Shown here piece by piece: positions 42,216 to 51,065 of a stretch of DNA of 64,000 bases (position 1 is the first letter of the stretch; each line of letters opens with the position of its first letter). The DNA lies in NCBI GenBank assembly GCA_944322965.1, contig CALUQR010000001.1:1-64000 (forward strand), read 5' to 3'. The translations under genes and the position numbers were made by a program. The stretch is from Vulcanimicrobiota bacterium. GTDB lineage: Bacteria > Vulcanimicrobiota > Xenobia > Xenobiales > Xenobiaceae. The notes under the pieces are model-generated. The model made no database searches, was not told the DNA's origin, and worked only from the letters and a program-made list of their open reading frames with translations.

Positions 42216-42980
42216 CTACATACCTACGATATTGTAGCCGCAGTCGACGTGGAGAGTCTCGCCGGTAATGGCCGAGGCCTGGTCGGAGAGCAAGAAGGCG
42301 GCGCTCCGGCCTACTTCTAAGGCGCTCAAACAGCGCTTGAGAGGGGCGCGCTCTTGGGTGAGATGCAACATCTCGCTAAAACCGTGGATCCCGCGCGCGG
42401 AGAGGGTCTTAATAGCTCCCGCCGAGATGGCGTTGACCCTAATATTTTGAGGGCCCAAGTCTAAAGCTAAGTAGCGCACCGAAGCCTCTAAAGCCGCTTT
42501 AGCGACCCCCATCACGTTATAATTTTGCACCGCCTTTTCGGCGCCGTAATAGCTGAGCGTCACGATGGAGCCGCCTTCTTTCATGAGGGGCTGGGCGCGG
42601 CGGGCTAAGGCCACCAGCGAATAGGCGCTGGTCTCTAAAGCGGTCAGGAATCCTTGGCGGGAGGTGTCGCAGAAGCGACCCATCAGATCTTCGCGCTGGG
42701 CGAAGGCCACGGAGTGGACTAAAAAGTCGAGGCCGCCCCACTCTTGGGCGATCTTTTGGAAGAGAGCGTCTAAACTGGCCTCATCGTTGACGTCGCAGGG
42801 CTCAATAAAGGCGGCCCCGATGCCTTCCGCCAGCGGGCGCATCCTCTTTTCGATGGCCGCATTGAGATAGGTGAAGCCCAGCTGGGCTCCCTGCTGGTGG
42901 GCGACCTGCGTAATCCCCCAGGCTATAGAGTCGGCATTGGCTAAACCTACGATTAGGCCCCGTTTACCTTGGAGTATCAT
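42216..42980 (-). CDS. fabI: Enoyl-[acyl-carrier-protein] reductase
   Basis: This 254-residue SDR-fold enzyme reduces enoyl-ACP in fatty acid synthesis. The NADH-binding start LQGKRGLIVGLANADSIAWG, the AFAQREDL segment and the catalytic Tyr-x6-Lys (YNVMGVAKAALE) match FabI. The C-terminus, GETLHVDCGYNIVGM, is typical. ATG at 42980 is preferred because GGGAGG lies five bases before it; a second ATG sits one codon earlier. It lies upstream of the phosphopantetheinyl transferase and U32 genes in one minus-strand operon. Confidence 0.95.
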   Translation of the reverse strand: MILQGKRGLIVGLANADSIAWGITQVAHQQGAQLGFTYLNAAIEKRMRPLAEGIGAAFIEPCDVNDEASLDALFQKIAQEWGGLDFLVHSVAFAQREDLMGRFCDTSRQGFLTALETSAYSLVALARRAQPLMKEGGSIVTLSYYGAEKAVQNYNVMGVAKAALEASVRYLALDLGPQNIRVNAISAGAIKTLSARGIHGFSEMLHLTQERAPLKRCLSALEVGRSAAFLLSDQASAITGETLHVDCGYNIVGM

Positions 42981-43033
42981 CATAACCTCCCTCAATCGTT
43001 GGGAATGGAAGAGTATTCTCTAAAATAGAAGTA

Positions 43034-43066
43034 GAGAGCGGCCCTTCCCGTTTGAGGGCCGCTCTC
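43034..43066 (-). terminator. 12-bp hairpin between small gene and fabI
   Basis: GAGAGCGGCCCT (43034-43045) pairs with AGGGCCGCTCTC (43055-43066). The minus-strand tail is TACTTCTATTTT, only moderately U-rich. It separates the 79-residue gene from the fabI operon. Confidence 0.5.
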
Positions 43067-43107
43067 CTCTCTACCTATCCGTCCCTTAGGGACAAGCGTT
43101 CTACCCG

Positions 43108-43347
43108 TTAACCGCGGATATACTCATCCCACTTATCAAACATCTTATCTTGGGTCTGAGCCTTGTTGACCGTTACATCCTGCTGGATCTCAAAGATCTT
43201 AGTTTGCGTATCCTGCAAGATCTGCCAGCGAGACATCTCTTGTTTTTGGGCGTCAGCCTGCATCTGGGTATAAATAGTCTGCGCATTCTGGAAGTCGCTA
43301 GCGGCCATCTGAGCCATAGAAGCGGTATTAGATAACCCTAAACTCAT
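43108..43347 (-). CDS. Small conserved helical protein, copy 1
   Basis: This 79-residue protein is not recognised. It is polar, helical and Gln/Met-rich (SDFQNAQTIYTQMQADAQKQ), ends in KWDEYIRG and has no cysteine or membrane segment. A copy at 43565 differs at four aligned residues plus the N-terminal tip. ATG at 43347 follows AGGAGGAG, a very strong ribosome site, which suggests high expression. Size and helicity recall needle-like or secreted helical proteins of type III systems, but no motif proves this. Confidence 0.8.
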   Translation of the reverse strand: MSLGLSNTASMAQMAASDFQNAQTIYTQMQADAQKQEMSRWQILQDTQTKIFEIQQDVTVNKAQTQDKMFDKWDEYIRG

Positions 43348-43496
43348 GGTGAACTCCTCCTACATTCTACTTTAGAGGAAAGGCCTAACTCTCTTGGCTC
43401 TATTATCTGGAAGTTAGAGGTAGGAGTAAATTACTTTTTTTAAGCCATCTTTTACGGCTCTATAAAAGTTTATTTAAGAGGGAGACTGCCATAAAA

Positions 43497-43528
43497 TTAG
43501 CCCCCCGCCCGGTAGGGCGGGGGGCTAA
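43497..43528 (-). terminator. 14-bp perfect hairpin after small gene copy 2
   Basis: TTAGCCCCCCGCCC (43497-43510) pairs exactly with 43515-43528 around GGTA. On the minus strand the stem is followed by TTTTATGG, so it can end the upstream small gene. Confidence 0.6.
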
Positions 43529-43564
43529 GTCTCAAGCTAGACCTGGGGTCTAATCCGTTAGCTA

Positions 43565-43798
43565 TTAGCCGCGGATGTACTCATCCCACTTGTTGAACAT
43601 CTTGTCCTGGGTCTTAGCTTTGTTGACGGTTACGTCCTGCTGAATCTCGAAGATCTTGGTCTGAGTGTCCTGGAGGATCTTCCAGCGAGACATCTCTTGC
43701 TTCTGAGCGTCAGCCTGCATCTGAGTGTAGATGGTCTGAGCGTTCTGGAAGTCACTAGCCGCCATCTGAGCCATAGAAGCCGCATTAGATAAACCCAT
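43565..43798 (-). CDS. Small conserved helical protein, copy 2
   Basis: This 77-residue paralogue of the 43108 gene reads MGLSNAASMAQMAASDFQNA and then matches copy 1 almost throughout. Most nucleotide differences between the copies are at third codon positions, so the protein sequence is under constraint. ATG at 43798 follows TGGAGG by about nine bases; a frame opening 15 bases earlier lacks a site. Each copy has its own ribosome site and its own hairpin terminator. Function is unknown. Confidence 0.8.
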   Translation of the reverse strand: MGLSNAASMAQMAASDFQNAQTIYTQMQADAQKQEMSRWKILQDTQTKIFEIQQDVTVNKAKTQDKMFNKWDEYIRG

Positions 43799-43888
43799 AA
43801 TCGTTGCCTCCAAATGAGAAAGATTTTTTTTCTTGGGCCTATTATCACGCAGGCCTCAGAAAATGTAAAGGTCTCAGTTAAAAATTTT

Positions 43889-45289
43889 TTAGTTTTTTTG
43901 GGAAGAGATTTGCCAGGCCGCTAACTCCCCGCGGGGACCCCCTAAATAGAGGTTTTGGCCGTTGAGCAAGAGGGGAGCCGAGGGGGTAAAGGGCAGCGGC
44001 AGGCGGTTTAATAACTTCCCTTGGCGAGAATCGAAGACGAGTAACTCTCCCTTTTCGTTGGCGGCCAGTAAGTACTCTTCCCACAGACAGAGGGGAGTAG
44101 CCAGCTTAGTATCTAGGGGACGGCGCCAGAGGGTGCGCCCCGAATGGGCCGCTAAAGCCCAGATCTCGTGGGGGCTCGCTATAAAGAGGCGGGAGGCGCG
44201 CTCATTGAGGAGGGGGCGATTTAAGAGGAGCCCCTCGCTATTAGACCAGTAGGAGTTGGGACGCCCCAAGTGGCGCTCCCAGAGGGGGGTAGGGCGGAAA
44301 TTGACGGGCGAGAGTTCGCTAGTATCTATAGCTAAGCAGAAGAGAGAGCCATTAGAGGCGCTGGCGTAGAGGAGGTTATGGGCTAGCTGCAGAGGGGTGC
44401 GGAATTCGCCCCCTCTAGCCTCTAAGGGTTGGCGCTGGCTCCACTCAGGGTCGGAGAGATTGAGACTCCACAGTTGGCCGTGAATATCTATAGCGTAGAG
44501 ATAATCGCTCTCCGGGCTCTTTAAGAGGGCGGGAGTAGATACAAAGGCCCGATCCTCCAGGCCTAAACTGGGAATAGTCAGCCACTCGACGCTCTTTTGG
44601 GAGGGATTGACTAGAGCTAGGCTGCCGTCATTAGTGAGGTAGACGATCCCCTTAGTAGAGGCTAGGGGCGAGGTAAAGGAGATCTGGGGCAGCGGGTTAG
44701 AGCGCTGGCGCAAGAGCTGATTATTGAAGCGGCGCTCTTGGGCGCGTTCCTCCGTACGAGCTACCGCCTCCGCCCAGGAGGAGGGGGAAGCGTGGGCCGT
44801 AGCGGGCTCCTCTTTCAGTTGATCGATAAAGTGGTCGTAGGGGAAGGGCAGGGTTACAAAGAGGCCCTCGCCGCTATTGGCGTCTAGGGCTAAGAGGGTG
44901 CAATCCTTACCTCCCAAGACTAAGAGTTCATCCTTATCGAGCGGAGGAGCGGGGGAAGGGGCGGAGGCCTCGCGCTGCCAGAGTAGAGAGCCGCTGAGAG
45001 CGGAGAAGGCCCGATGGTTGGGAGTAAAGGGGGAACCTACTAAGAGGACCCCATTGCGCATATGGAGCCAACCTACGCGAGCGGGAAATTGACTCTGCCA
45101 GAGCGGTTGAAACTCTAAAGAGGGAAGGGGCGGCCGCTCATGGGGGCGCGGGGCGGGAGTTTTACGGGGAGGGGGCGGCTGAGGGGAGGTATTCTGGGCG
45201 GGGAGAGAGGTCGCCCAGACCTCTAAAGGGGAGAGAGTCAGCCAACCTAAGAGAAGGCCCAAAGAGAGAGTGCGCAAGGAGGGGAACAT
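43889..45289 (-). CDS. Secreted PQQ-like beta-propeller protein (BamB-like)
   Basis: This 466-residue protein has a signal peptide (about 1-26, LTLSPLEVWA) and a Pro-rich linker. Seven or eight PQQ-type propeller repeats follow, with blade motifs such as AFSALSGSLLWQREA, CTLLALDANSGEGL, IWALAAHSGRTLWRRPL and LLVFDSRQGKLL. This is the fold of BamB, an accessory lipoprotein of outer-membrane assembly. No lipobox cysteine is seen, so it is probably soluble in the periplasm. It is divergent from bamA, with 181 bp between them holding both promoters. That position supports, but does not prove, a BamB-like role. Confidence 0.72.
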   Translation of the reverse strand: MFPSLRTLSLGLLLGWLTLSPLEVWATSLPAQNTSPQPPPPRKTPAPRPHERPPLPSLEFQPLWQSQFPARVGWLHMRNGVLLVGSPFTPNHRAFSALSGSLLWQREASAPSPAPPLDKDELLVLGGKDCTLLALDANSGEGLFVTLPFPYDHFIDQLKEEPATAHASPSSWAEAVARTEERAQERRFNNQLLRQRSNPLPQISFTSPLASTKGIVYLTNDGSLALVNPSQKSVEWLTIPSLGLEDRAFVSTPALLKSPESDYLYAIDIHGQLWSLNLSDPEWSQRQPLEARGGEFRTPLQLAHNLLYASASNGSLFCLAIDTSELSPVNFRPTPLWERHLGRPNSYWSNSEGLLLNRPLLNERASRLFIASPHEIWALAAHSGRTLWRRPLDTKLATPLCLWEEYLLAANEKGELLVFDSRQGKLLNRLPLPFTPSAPLLLNGQNLYLGGPRGELAAWQISSQKN

Positions 45290-45470
45290 AGATGGAAGAG
45301 AGCTTCTTTTTGGTAACTGACTCTCCTTTAAGAGCTCTAATAGCGCTACTAGCGCCTTTTAAGAAGATAAAGGGCTCTGAAGGAGGGGGGAGCGGTATAG
45401 CGAAAGAGGGCGGGATTTTTGCGTAAATGACAAGTTTGAGCTTTTTACGTCGTTTGCATGGAGGAACTAC

Positions 45471-48400
45471 ATGAGGAATGCACTCGGACGGGTCTTGACG
45501 GCAGCGGTGCTAGTTGGCAGTTTTGGAGCCCCGCTCCCCGCCTGGGCTGAGAATATTTCCGGTCTCAACGACCGCTCCCCGGAGCCCGTTCCCGTTTTGG
45601 TGAAAATGGGTCTGGAGTCTCCGTTGGGGCCTACGTTCAGCGCTCCCTCTTCTCTGCAAACGGTTTCCGCTAAAGCCCCAGAGAAGGTGGAAGGCGTCCA
45701 ACCCCAAGTTTTAGATATTCTCTCTATCGAGCCGCAGTCGTCCCCTAAGGCCGAGCCCTTAGTAGCCGAAGAGAAGGCGGAGGCCCCGGCAGAAGAGACT
45801 GAAGTAACGGCTAAAGAGGACAGTCAGGCCGCCGAGACCCCCGTTGCGGAGGCTAAGCCCGTAAAAGAGACTCCGGCCGCGGAAAAGGCTCAACCCCTAA
45901 GCGAGGCTCCTGCTACTGAGAAGGTTCTACCTGTAAGCGAAGCCCCGGCCCCTGAGGAGGCTAAGCCCGCTAGCGAGGCTCCGACCGTTGAGGAAGTTAA
46001 GCCAGCTAACGAGGGCCCGGCCGCTGAGACTAGTGAGGCTCAGCCCGCTGAGGGAGCGCAAAGTGTAGAAGAGGCTCCCGCCCAGAGTGAGAGCGCAGAG
46101 GGGAGCCAAGTTTCGGCTGAGGAGAGTGAAAACGCCGCAACTCCGGCTACTGAGAATGCTCAGCCCGCTAGCGAAGCCCCGACCCCTGAGGAAGCTCAGC
46201 CCGCTGAGGGGGCTCAAAGTGTAGAAGAGGCTCCCGCTCAGGGCGAGACCCCCGCCCAGGTCCAGGCTAGCCCGGAGGGGAAGGTAGAGGGCGCCCAGGG
46301 AGAGACGGAGGCTCCTGCAGAGAGCGCGGCCGCCCCCATCTCCCCCGTCTTTAGCGGTACGGTAGAGGCCGTAACCCCAGAGTCGCTGCGCATTGCGGGC
46401 TTAGGGCGCGACGGCGAGCCGGTCAGCTTAGATTTTATCGTCGACGACCACAGCCAGTTGGCGGAGGGCATTAAGATCGGCGACTCCCTGACCGTCTATT
46501 ACGAAGTAGCTCAGAGCGGCGGTTATCGGGTGACCTCCGCCCGTTACCTCTCGGGCGAAGCTCCAGCTAACGTCTTCCCCTCCGATATAGCCTCCGATCT
46601 CATCGAGAAGAAGGAAGAGACCGGCACGGAGACCCAGCCTGAAGCGGATGTTCCCAAGGTCGTCTCTATCGAGGTGGAGGGCAACCAGACCGTCCCCAGC
46701 GACGAGATCTTGCAGATCATCTCCACCCGCATCGGCGATCCCCTCTTAGAGCCGCGCATCCGCCGCGATATGCAGGCCATTTACGATAGCGGTTACTATA
46801 CTGACGTCCGCTTAGATACGCGCTACACGGCCGACGGGGTGCGCATTATCTTCCGCGTCTTGGAAAATCCCGTAGTTAACGAGATCGTCCTCACCGGCAA
46901 TAGCGTGGCTGATACTCAGAAATTGCGCTCGCTCATGCAATTGGAGACGGGTAAGGTCCTCAATACGCGTACTCTGCAAAACGATCTCCAGGCCATCAAT
47001 AAGTATTATAACGAGGACCTGGGCTATACGATTAGCCCCTCCCACGTCACTAAGTTAGACTTTAGTAACGGCGTCTTGACGCTCACTCTAGTCGACGGTA
47101 TTACCGTGACCGCCGTCAAGGTGGAAGGGGTGACCGTCTTCCCCCAAGAGCGGATCGCCTCTATGATTACTCTAAAGCCGGGCGATCTCTTTAACCGCAA
47201 CACCCTGCGCGACGATACGGAGAAGATCTCCGCCCTTTACGATCAGAAGCAGTATATCTTAGATACGATTAAGCCCTCCGTCGATGTGGAGACGGGCGTA
47301 GTTACGGTGACGGTGGTAGAGGCCGTCCTCCAAGAGATCAAATTGGTAGGCAACCAGCGCACTAAGGACGATACCATCCTGCGCAATATCCGCACTAAGC
47401 CGGGCGAAGTCATGCGCCGCGATCGCATCCAGAAAGATCTGGAGCGCTTGAGTAATTTGGGCCTCTTTAAGAAGGTAGAACCTGAGGTAGAGCCCGGCTC
47501 GGCGCCCGGTCAGGCTATCTTAGTCCTAAATATTGAGGAGCAGAAGACCGGTTTGGCTACGGTCGGCGTCGGTTACGCGGGCGGCGGCTCGGGCGCGGTC
47601 CGTCCCGGTATTACGGGCGCCGTCTCCTATTCGGAGCGCAACCTCTTCGGAGAGGGCAAACAGATCTCGGTCAACTTGCAGCGCGGTTCGCAGATCGGCT
47701 CCTACGGTATCTCCTATTACGATCCGGCTATTAACGACGCCCAGGACTCTATAGGCGTCTCCGTCTACTACAACAGCGTCGACGAACTGGAACAGCAAGT
47801 TACGGGCGCCGATTACGGTACTTACGCTTACTACGATCAGGAAGTCTACGGCGCGACGGTAACTTACGGCCACCCCTTCAGCGACGATCTGCGCGGCTTC
47901 GTCACTCTGCGCCACGAGACGGTCAACTTGACGATGTCCGGTAAGTCGCTCTACGTGCCCGTAGGTCTGGGTAAGGGTGATCTCAACGCTATCGGTATCT
48001 CTACCCTCTACGATACGCGCGACGACGTCTTTAGCCCCCACAAGGGTAGTTACGCCAACCTGGCCTTCACTTATGCTGGTTTGGGCGGAGATTACGATTA
48101 TACGAAGTTCGTCTTTGAAGGTCGCCACTACGTGCCCATCACCAAGCGCTCCACCTTAGCTCTGCGCGGTATGTACGGTACGGTGGGCAACGGCGCTCCC
48201 GCCTCGGAATACTTCTACGCGGGCGGTACGGATACGCTGCGCGGTTACCAGGATAACTCCATGTTTGGTAATAAAGTGGTGCTCTTGAACGCCGAGTACC
48301 GCTTCCCCATCGGCAATATTAAGATGCTCAGCGGAGCGGTCTTTGTAGATGCTGGTAACGCCTGGATCTCTGGTTATAATGACAATCGTCTCTATACGGA

Positions 48401-48518
48401 CGCCGGCGTAGGTCTGCGCATCGTCTTCCCCAACTTGGGATTGGGCGTCATTCGTATCGATTACGCCTTCGGCCAGGATGGCTCGCGCTCCAGTATCGGT
48501 ATCGGCCAGTCCTTCTAA
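45471..48518 (+). CDS. bamA: Outer-membrane assembly factor BamA (Omp85) with acidic N-terminal extension
   Basis: This 1015-residue protein has a signal peptide (1-26). A Glu/Pro/Ala-rich low-complexity stretch covers about 85-290, and a small beta domain lies at about 293-360 (VFSGTVEAVTPESLRIAGLG). Four POTRA domains begin near residues 395, 467, 543 and 620, and the 16-strand barrel runs from about 693 to the C-terminal Phe. The barrel motif GGTDTLRGYQ corresponds to the conserved (V/L)RGF/Y loop. It inserts beta-barrel proteins into the outer membrane. E. coli BamA is about 810 residues with five POTRAs, so this one has fewer POTRAs but a long extra linker. Confidence 0.93.
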   Translation: MRNALGRVLTAAVLVGSFGAPLPAWAENISGLNDRSPEPVPVLVKMGLESPLGPTFSAPSSLQTVSAKAPEKVEGVQPQVLDILSIEPQSSPKAEPLVAEEKAEAPAEETEVTAKEDSQAAETPVAEAKPVKETPAAEKAQPLSEAPATEKVLPVSEAPAPEEAKPASEAPTVEEVKPANEGPAAETSEAQPAEGAQSVEEAPAQSESAEGSQVSAEESENAATPATENAQPASEAPTPEEAQPAEGAQSVEEAPAQGETPAQVQASPEGKVEGAQGETEAPAESAAAPISPVFSGTVEAVTPESLRIAGLGRDGEPVSLDFIVDDHSQLAEGIKIGDSLTVYYEVAQSGGYRVTSARYLSGEAPANVFPSDIASDLIEKKEETGTETQPEADVPKVVSIEVEGNQTVPSDEILQIISTRIGDPLLEPRIRRDMQAIYDSGYYTDVRLDTRYTADGVRIIFRVLENPVVNEIVLTGNSVADTQKLRSLMQLETGKVLNTRTLQNDLQAINKYYNEDLGYTISPSHVTKLDFSNGVLTLTLVDGITVTAVKVEGVTVFPQERIASMITLKPGDLFNRNTLRDDTEKISALYDQKQYILDTIKPSVDVETGVVTVTVVEAVLQEIKLVGNQRTKDDTILRNIRTKPGEVMRRDRIQKDLERLSNLGLFKKVEPEVEPGSAPGQAILVLNIEEQKTGLATVGVGYAGGGSGAVRPGITGAVSYSERNLFGEGKQISVNLQRGSQIGSYGISYYDPAINDAQDSIGVSVYYNSVDELEQQVTGADYGTYAYYDQEVYGATVTYGHPFSDDLRGFVTLRHETVNLTMSGKSLYVPVGLGKGDLNAIGISTLYDTRDDVFSPHKGSYANLAFTYAGLGGDYDYTKFVFEGRHYVPITKRSTLALRGMYGTVGNGAPASEYFYAGGTDTLRGYQDNSMFGNKVVLLNAEYRFPIGNIKMLSGAVFVDAGNAWISGYNDNRLYTDAGVGLRIVFPNLGLGVIRIDYAFGQDGSRSSIGIGQSF

Positions 48519-48569
48519 ACTTTATACCTATCCTAGCTAGTTAGAACCCGTGAAGGAGGTTCACTTTTA

Positions 48570-49616
48570 ATGACTGATTTGGAAAAACCAGCCGCTGAAG
48601 CAGCGGCTATGGAGTCCGCTTCTTGCGCTCCGGCTGCTCCTGCGGCCAGCGAGACCGCCGCTCCCAGCCCTTCGAGCGCGCCCAGCGCCGAAGGTGGGGG
48701 AGGGAACAAGAAGGTTTGGGGGATAGTGGGGGTTATCGTTCTCCTCTTAGCGATCGGTATTGGGGTTTGGTACGCTTATAGTCCCGACGGCCTCATGAGT
48801 TCGCCCGTGCGCAAGGTGGGTTGCATCGACGCCGACGCCATCTACGCTCTGGATGAGTTCAAAGACGCTGAAAAGAAGATGCAAGAGTTCAGCGAGGCTA
48901 AAGCCAAAGAGTTCGATAAGGCCGTCAAAGAGAAGACTGGCAAAGAGGGCGCTGAGGCGGAGTTGCAATTGCTCTACAATAAGCTCCAAGGCGAGGTAGA
49001 GGTCAATCGCAATAAGATCATCCTGCCCCTCAACAACCGAGTTTCGGCGGCTATCGCCATCGTCTCCGCCAGTAAGGGCTTAAAAGTCGTCTTAGATAAG
49101 CGGATCGTAGTCTGCGGCGTTCCCGATGTGACTGAGGACGTGATCAAACTCTTCCGCCAGGAGGGCGAGCTCAAGTTGCCCTCTGAAGAGGATACTTCCG
49201 ATTCCCCGGTGGCTTACTTCGACCAGGGTATCGTGCGCAAATTGAAGGTCTTTGGCGAGGTCGATATTCGCCTCAGCCAAGCTCGAGCCGATATGATGCG
49301 CGAGTATGAGAAGAAGGCTCCCAGCCTCTCCGCCGCCGAGCGGGAAGCTCTGCAGCGCGAGATCTCCGCCCGCTTTGAGGCCCTCAGCCAGCAGCAGTAC
49401 GGCCCTCTCTACCAGAAGGTCAACAATGCGGTCAACCAAGTGGCCAAGAATTTGGGCATCTCCTTAGTCCTCAATAAGCAGACCGTGATGTACGGCGGGC
49501 GTAATATCACCGACGAAGTGATCGATACTTTCAACGCTAGTCTGACCGCTCCCAGTGAGAGCGCGGCTCCCGCTCCCGCCGCTACCCCCGCGCCTTCCAC
49601 TCCCGCTAAGAAGTAG
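48570..49616 (+). CDS. Membrane-anchored protein with two OmpH/Skp-like domains
   Basis: This 348-residue protein has an Ala/Pro/Ser-rich cytoplasmic tail (1-45) and one transmembrane helix (about 48-68). Two OmpH/Skp-like coiled-coil units follow, at about 82-205 (VGCIDADAIYALDEFKDAEK ... GLKVVLDKRIVVCGVPDVTE) and 215-325 (VAYFDQGIVRKLKVFGEVDI ... GISLVLNKQTVMYGGRNITD). Skp captures unfolded outer-membrane proteins in the periplasm. A membrane-tethered tandem form is unusual. ATG at 48570 follows GAAGGAGG. It is directly downstream of bamA. Confidence 0.8.
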   Translation: MTDLEKPAAEAAAMESASCAPAAPAASETAAPSPSSAPSAEGGGGNKKVWGIVGVIVLLLAIGIGVWYAYSPDGLMSSPVRKVGCIDADAIYALDEFKDAEKKMQEFSEAKAKEFDKAVKEKTGKEGAEAELQLLYNKLQGEVEVNRNKIILPLNNRVSAAIAIVSASKGLKVVLDKRIVVCGVPDVTEDVIKLFRQEGELKLPSEEDTSDSPVAYFDQGIVRKLKVFGEVDIRLSQARADMMREYEKKAPSLSAAEREALQREISARFEALSQQQYGPLYQKVNNAVNQVAKNLGISLVLNKQTVMYGGRNITDEVIDTFNASLTAPSESAAPAPAATPAPSTPAKK

Positions 49617-49633
49617 AGGGAAGGTTGGCATTT

Positions 49634-51055
49634 ATGGGCTCCCTTACTGGCCAGAAGATGAAGAGGGTCGGCCTCTGGCTGACCCTGGGGATTGTGGCGC
49701 CAGCTCTGGCAGGCGCCCTCTCTTGGGGTTTGAGCGAGAGGGTCTCCGCCCAGGAGAGTACTCCGCCCCCCGCGGCTAGGGAGAAATTTACGGAGTTGGC
49801 CATAGTCGATTTCGATAAGCTTCTCCAAGATCGCCCCGGCTACGAGCGGGTGCGCCAGCTAGACGAGCAGATCGCCCTGCTGAAGAGAGAGTTGGAGTTC
49901 CTGCCCGCCCAAGAGCGCAAGCGCAAGGTCGATTCCGGGCGCAAGCGCATGGAGCGCGAAGTAGAGAAGGCCCGCAACGAGCTGCAGGCGGAGTACGAGC
50001 GCGTCAGTCAGGAGATGGCCAATTTCCAAAAGAATCTGGCCAGCCAACTGGAGAGCGAGGGGCGCAAGATTAGCGCCCAGTATCAGAGCGTCTTGCAAAA
50101 GAAGATCGCCGCCTTAGCTCCCGCCCAACCCCAAGTGCCGCAGAGTATCCAAGAGCGTATGGATAGCTTCCTGGCCGACTTAGCCGGGGTGCGCCAACAG
50201 CGCTTGGCCGCTAAGCGCCTGGAGTTGGAGAGCGCCATGCAGAATAAGCTGGACGCCGAGCGGGCGCGCATCGACGAGGAACTGGCCGCTTTCGATACCG
50301 TCTTGATGCGCGAGAACCAAGAGGAGCGCGTCAATCTCCAATTACAATTGCAGACCGCCTCCAACGCTGAGGAAGAGGCCGCCATCCAAGAGAAATTGGC
50401 GGCTTTAGGGGAGAAAGAGGCGGAGCGCAAGACGGCTAAGCGCGACGAGTTGAGCAAAGCCTACGACGCCGAATTGGCGGCCCAACAGGCCAATATCGAA
50501 GCCGAACTCAAAAAGTACGAACGCACCTTAGACGCGGAGACTAGAGAAAAAGCCCAAGCGGAGCGCAACCGCCTCTTAAAGGGGGTGGAACTGCCCGACG
50601 TAGCTAGCAACCAAGCGGCGGTCAAGGCCCAGATCGAAAAGACTCGGGCGGCGGTCAATGCGGAGATGGAAGCCAAAAAGGCTGAGATGACGGCTACTAT
50701 GCAAGCTAAGGCCGACGAGGCTCAGAAGCGGATGCAGCGCAAGCAGGCCGATGTCGAGAGCCGCCTGCGCAAAGTCCAAAAGCAGCTGGAGTTGATGGTG
50801 GCTCGGGGGACGGAGGACGTCTCTCAGGAGACGCGCCAGAAGATGGACGACTTGCAAGCTAAGATCGACGACTTGCAAAAGCAGCGCGATGGGCTCTACG
50901 AGAGTATGGCTTCGGAGTTGCGCCAGTTAGTGGCCCAGATCGCGGCCAAGCAAGAGGGACAGCCGGCGGTAATAGGCAGTTATTTTGCCAATATCGATTG
51001 CCTAGATTTGACGGACAAGACGATGATCGCCTTAGGCGAAGAGGACCAACCGTAG
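49634..51055 (+). CDS. Long coiled-coil OmpH/Skp-like periplasmic protein
   Basis: This 473-residue protein has a signal peptide (about 1-38) and an OmpH-like opening (TELAIVDFDKLLQDRPGYER). About 350 residues of Glu/Lys/Gln/Ala-rich coiled coil follow. Classical Skp is about 160 residues, so the arms here are far longer. The C-terminal 25 residues (YFANIDCLDLTDKTMIALGE) may be a separate small unit. ATG at 49634 follows AGGGAAGG by nine bases. It is the second of four Skp-like genes after bamA. Confidence 0.75.
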   Translation: MGSLTGQKMKRVGLWLTLGIVAPALAGALSWGLSERVSAQESTPPPAAREKFTELAIVDFDKLLQDRPGYERVRQLDEQIALLKRELEFLPAQERKRKVDSGRKRMEREVEKARNELQAEYERVSQEMANFQKNLASQLESEGRKISAQYQSVLQKKIAALAPAQPQVPQSIQERMDSFLADLAGVRQQRLAAKRLELESAMQNKLDAERARIDEELAAFDTVLMRENQEERVNLQLQLQTASNAEEEAAIQEKLAALGEKEAERKTAKRDELSKAYDAELAAQQANIEAELKKYERTLDAETREKAQAERNRLLKGVELPDVASNQAAVKAQIEKTRAAVNAEMEAKKAEMTATMQAKADEAQKRMQRKQADVESRLRKVQKQLELMVARGTEDVSQETRQKMDDLQAKIDDLQKQRDGLYESMASELRQLVAQIAAKQEGQPAVIGSYFANIDCLDLTDKTMIALGEEDQP

Positions 51056-51065
51056 GAGGTTTGGG

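Noticed and set aside
45760-46290. Assembly error or foreign insertion in the bamA linker
   Set aside because: The frame stays open, codon use matches the rest of the gene, and Glu/Pro/Ala-rich linkers recur in neighbouring envelope genes.
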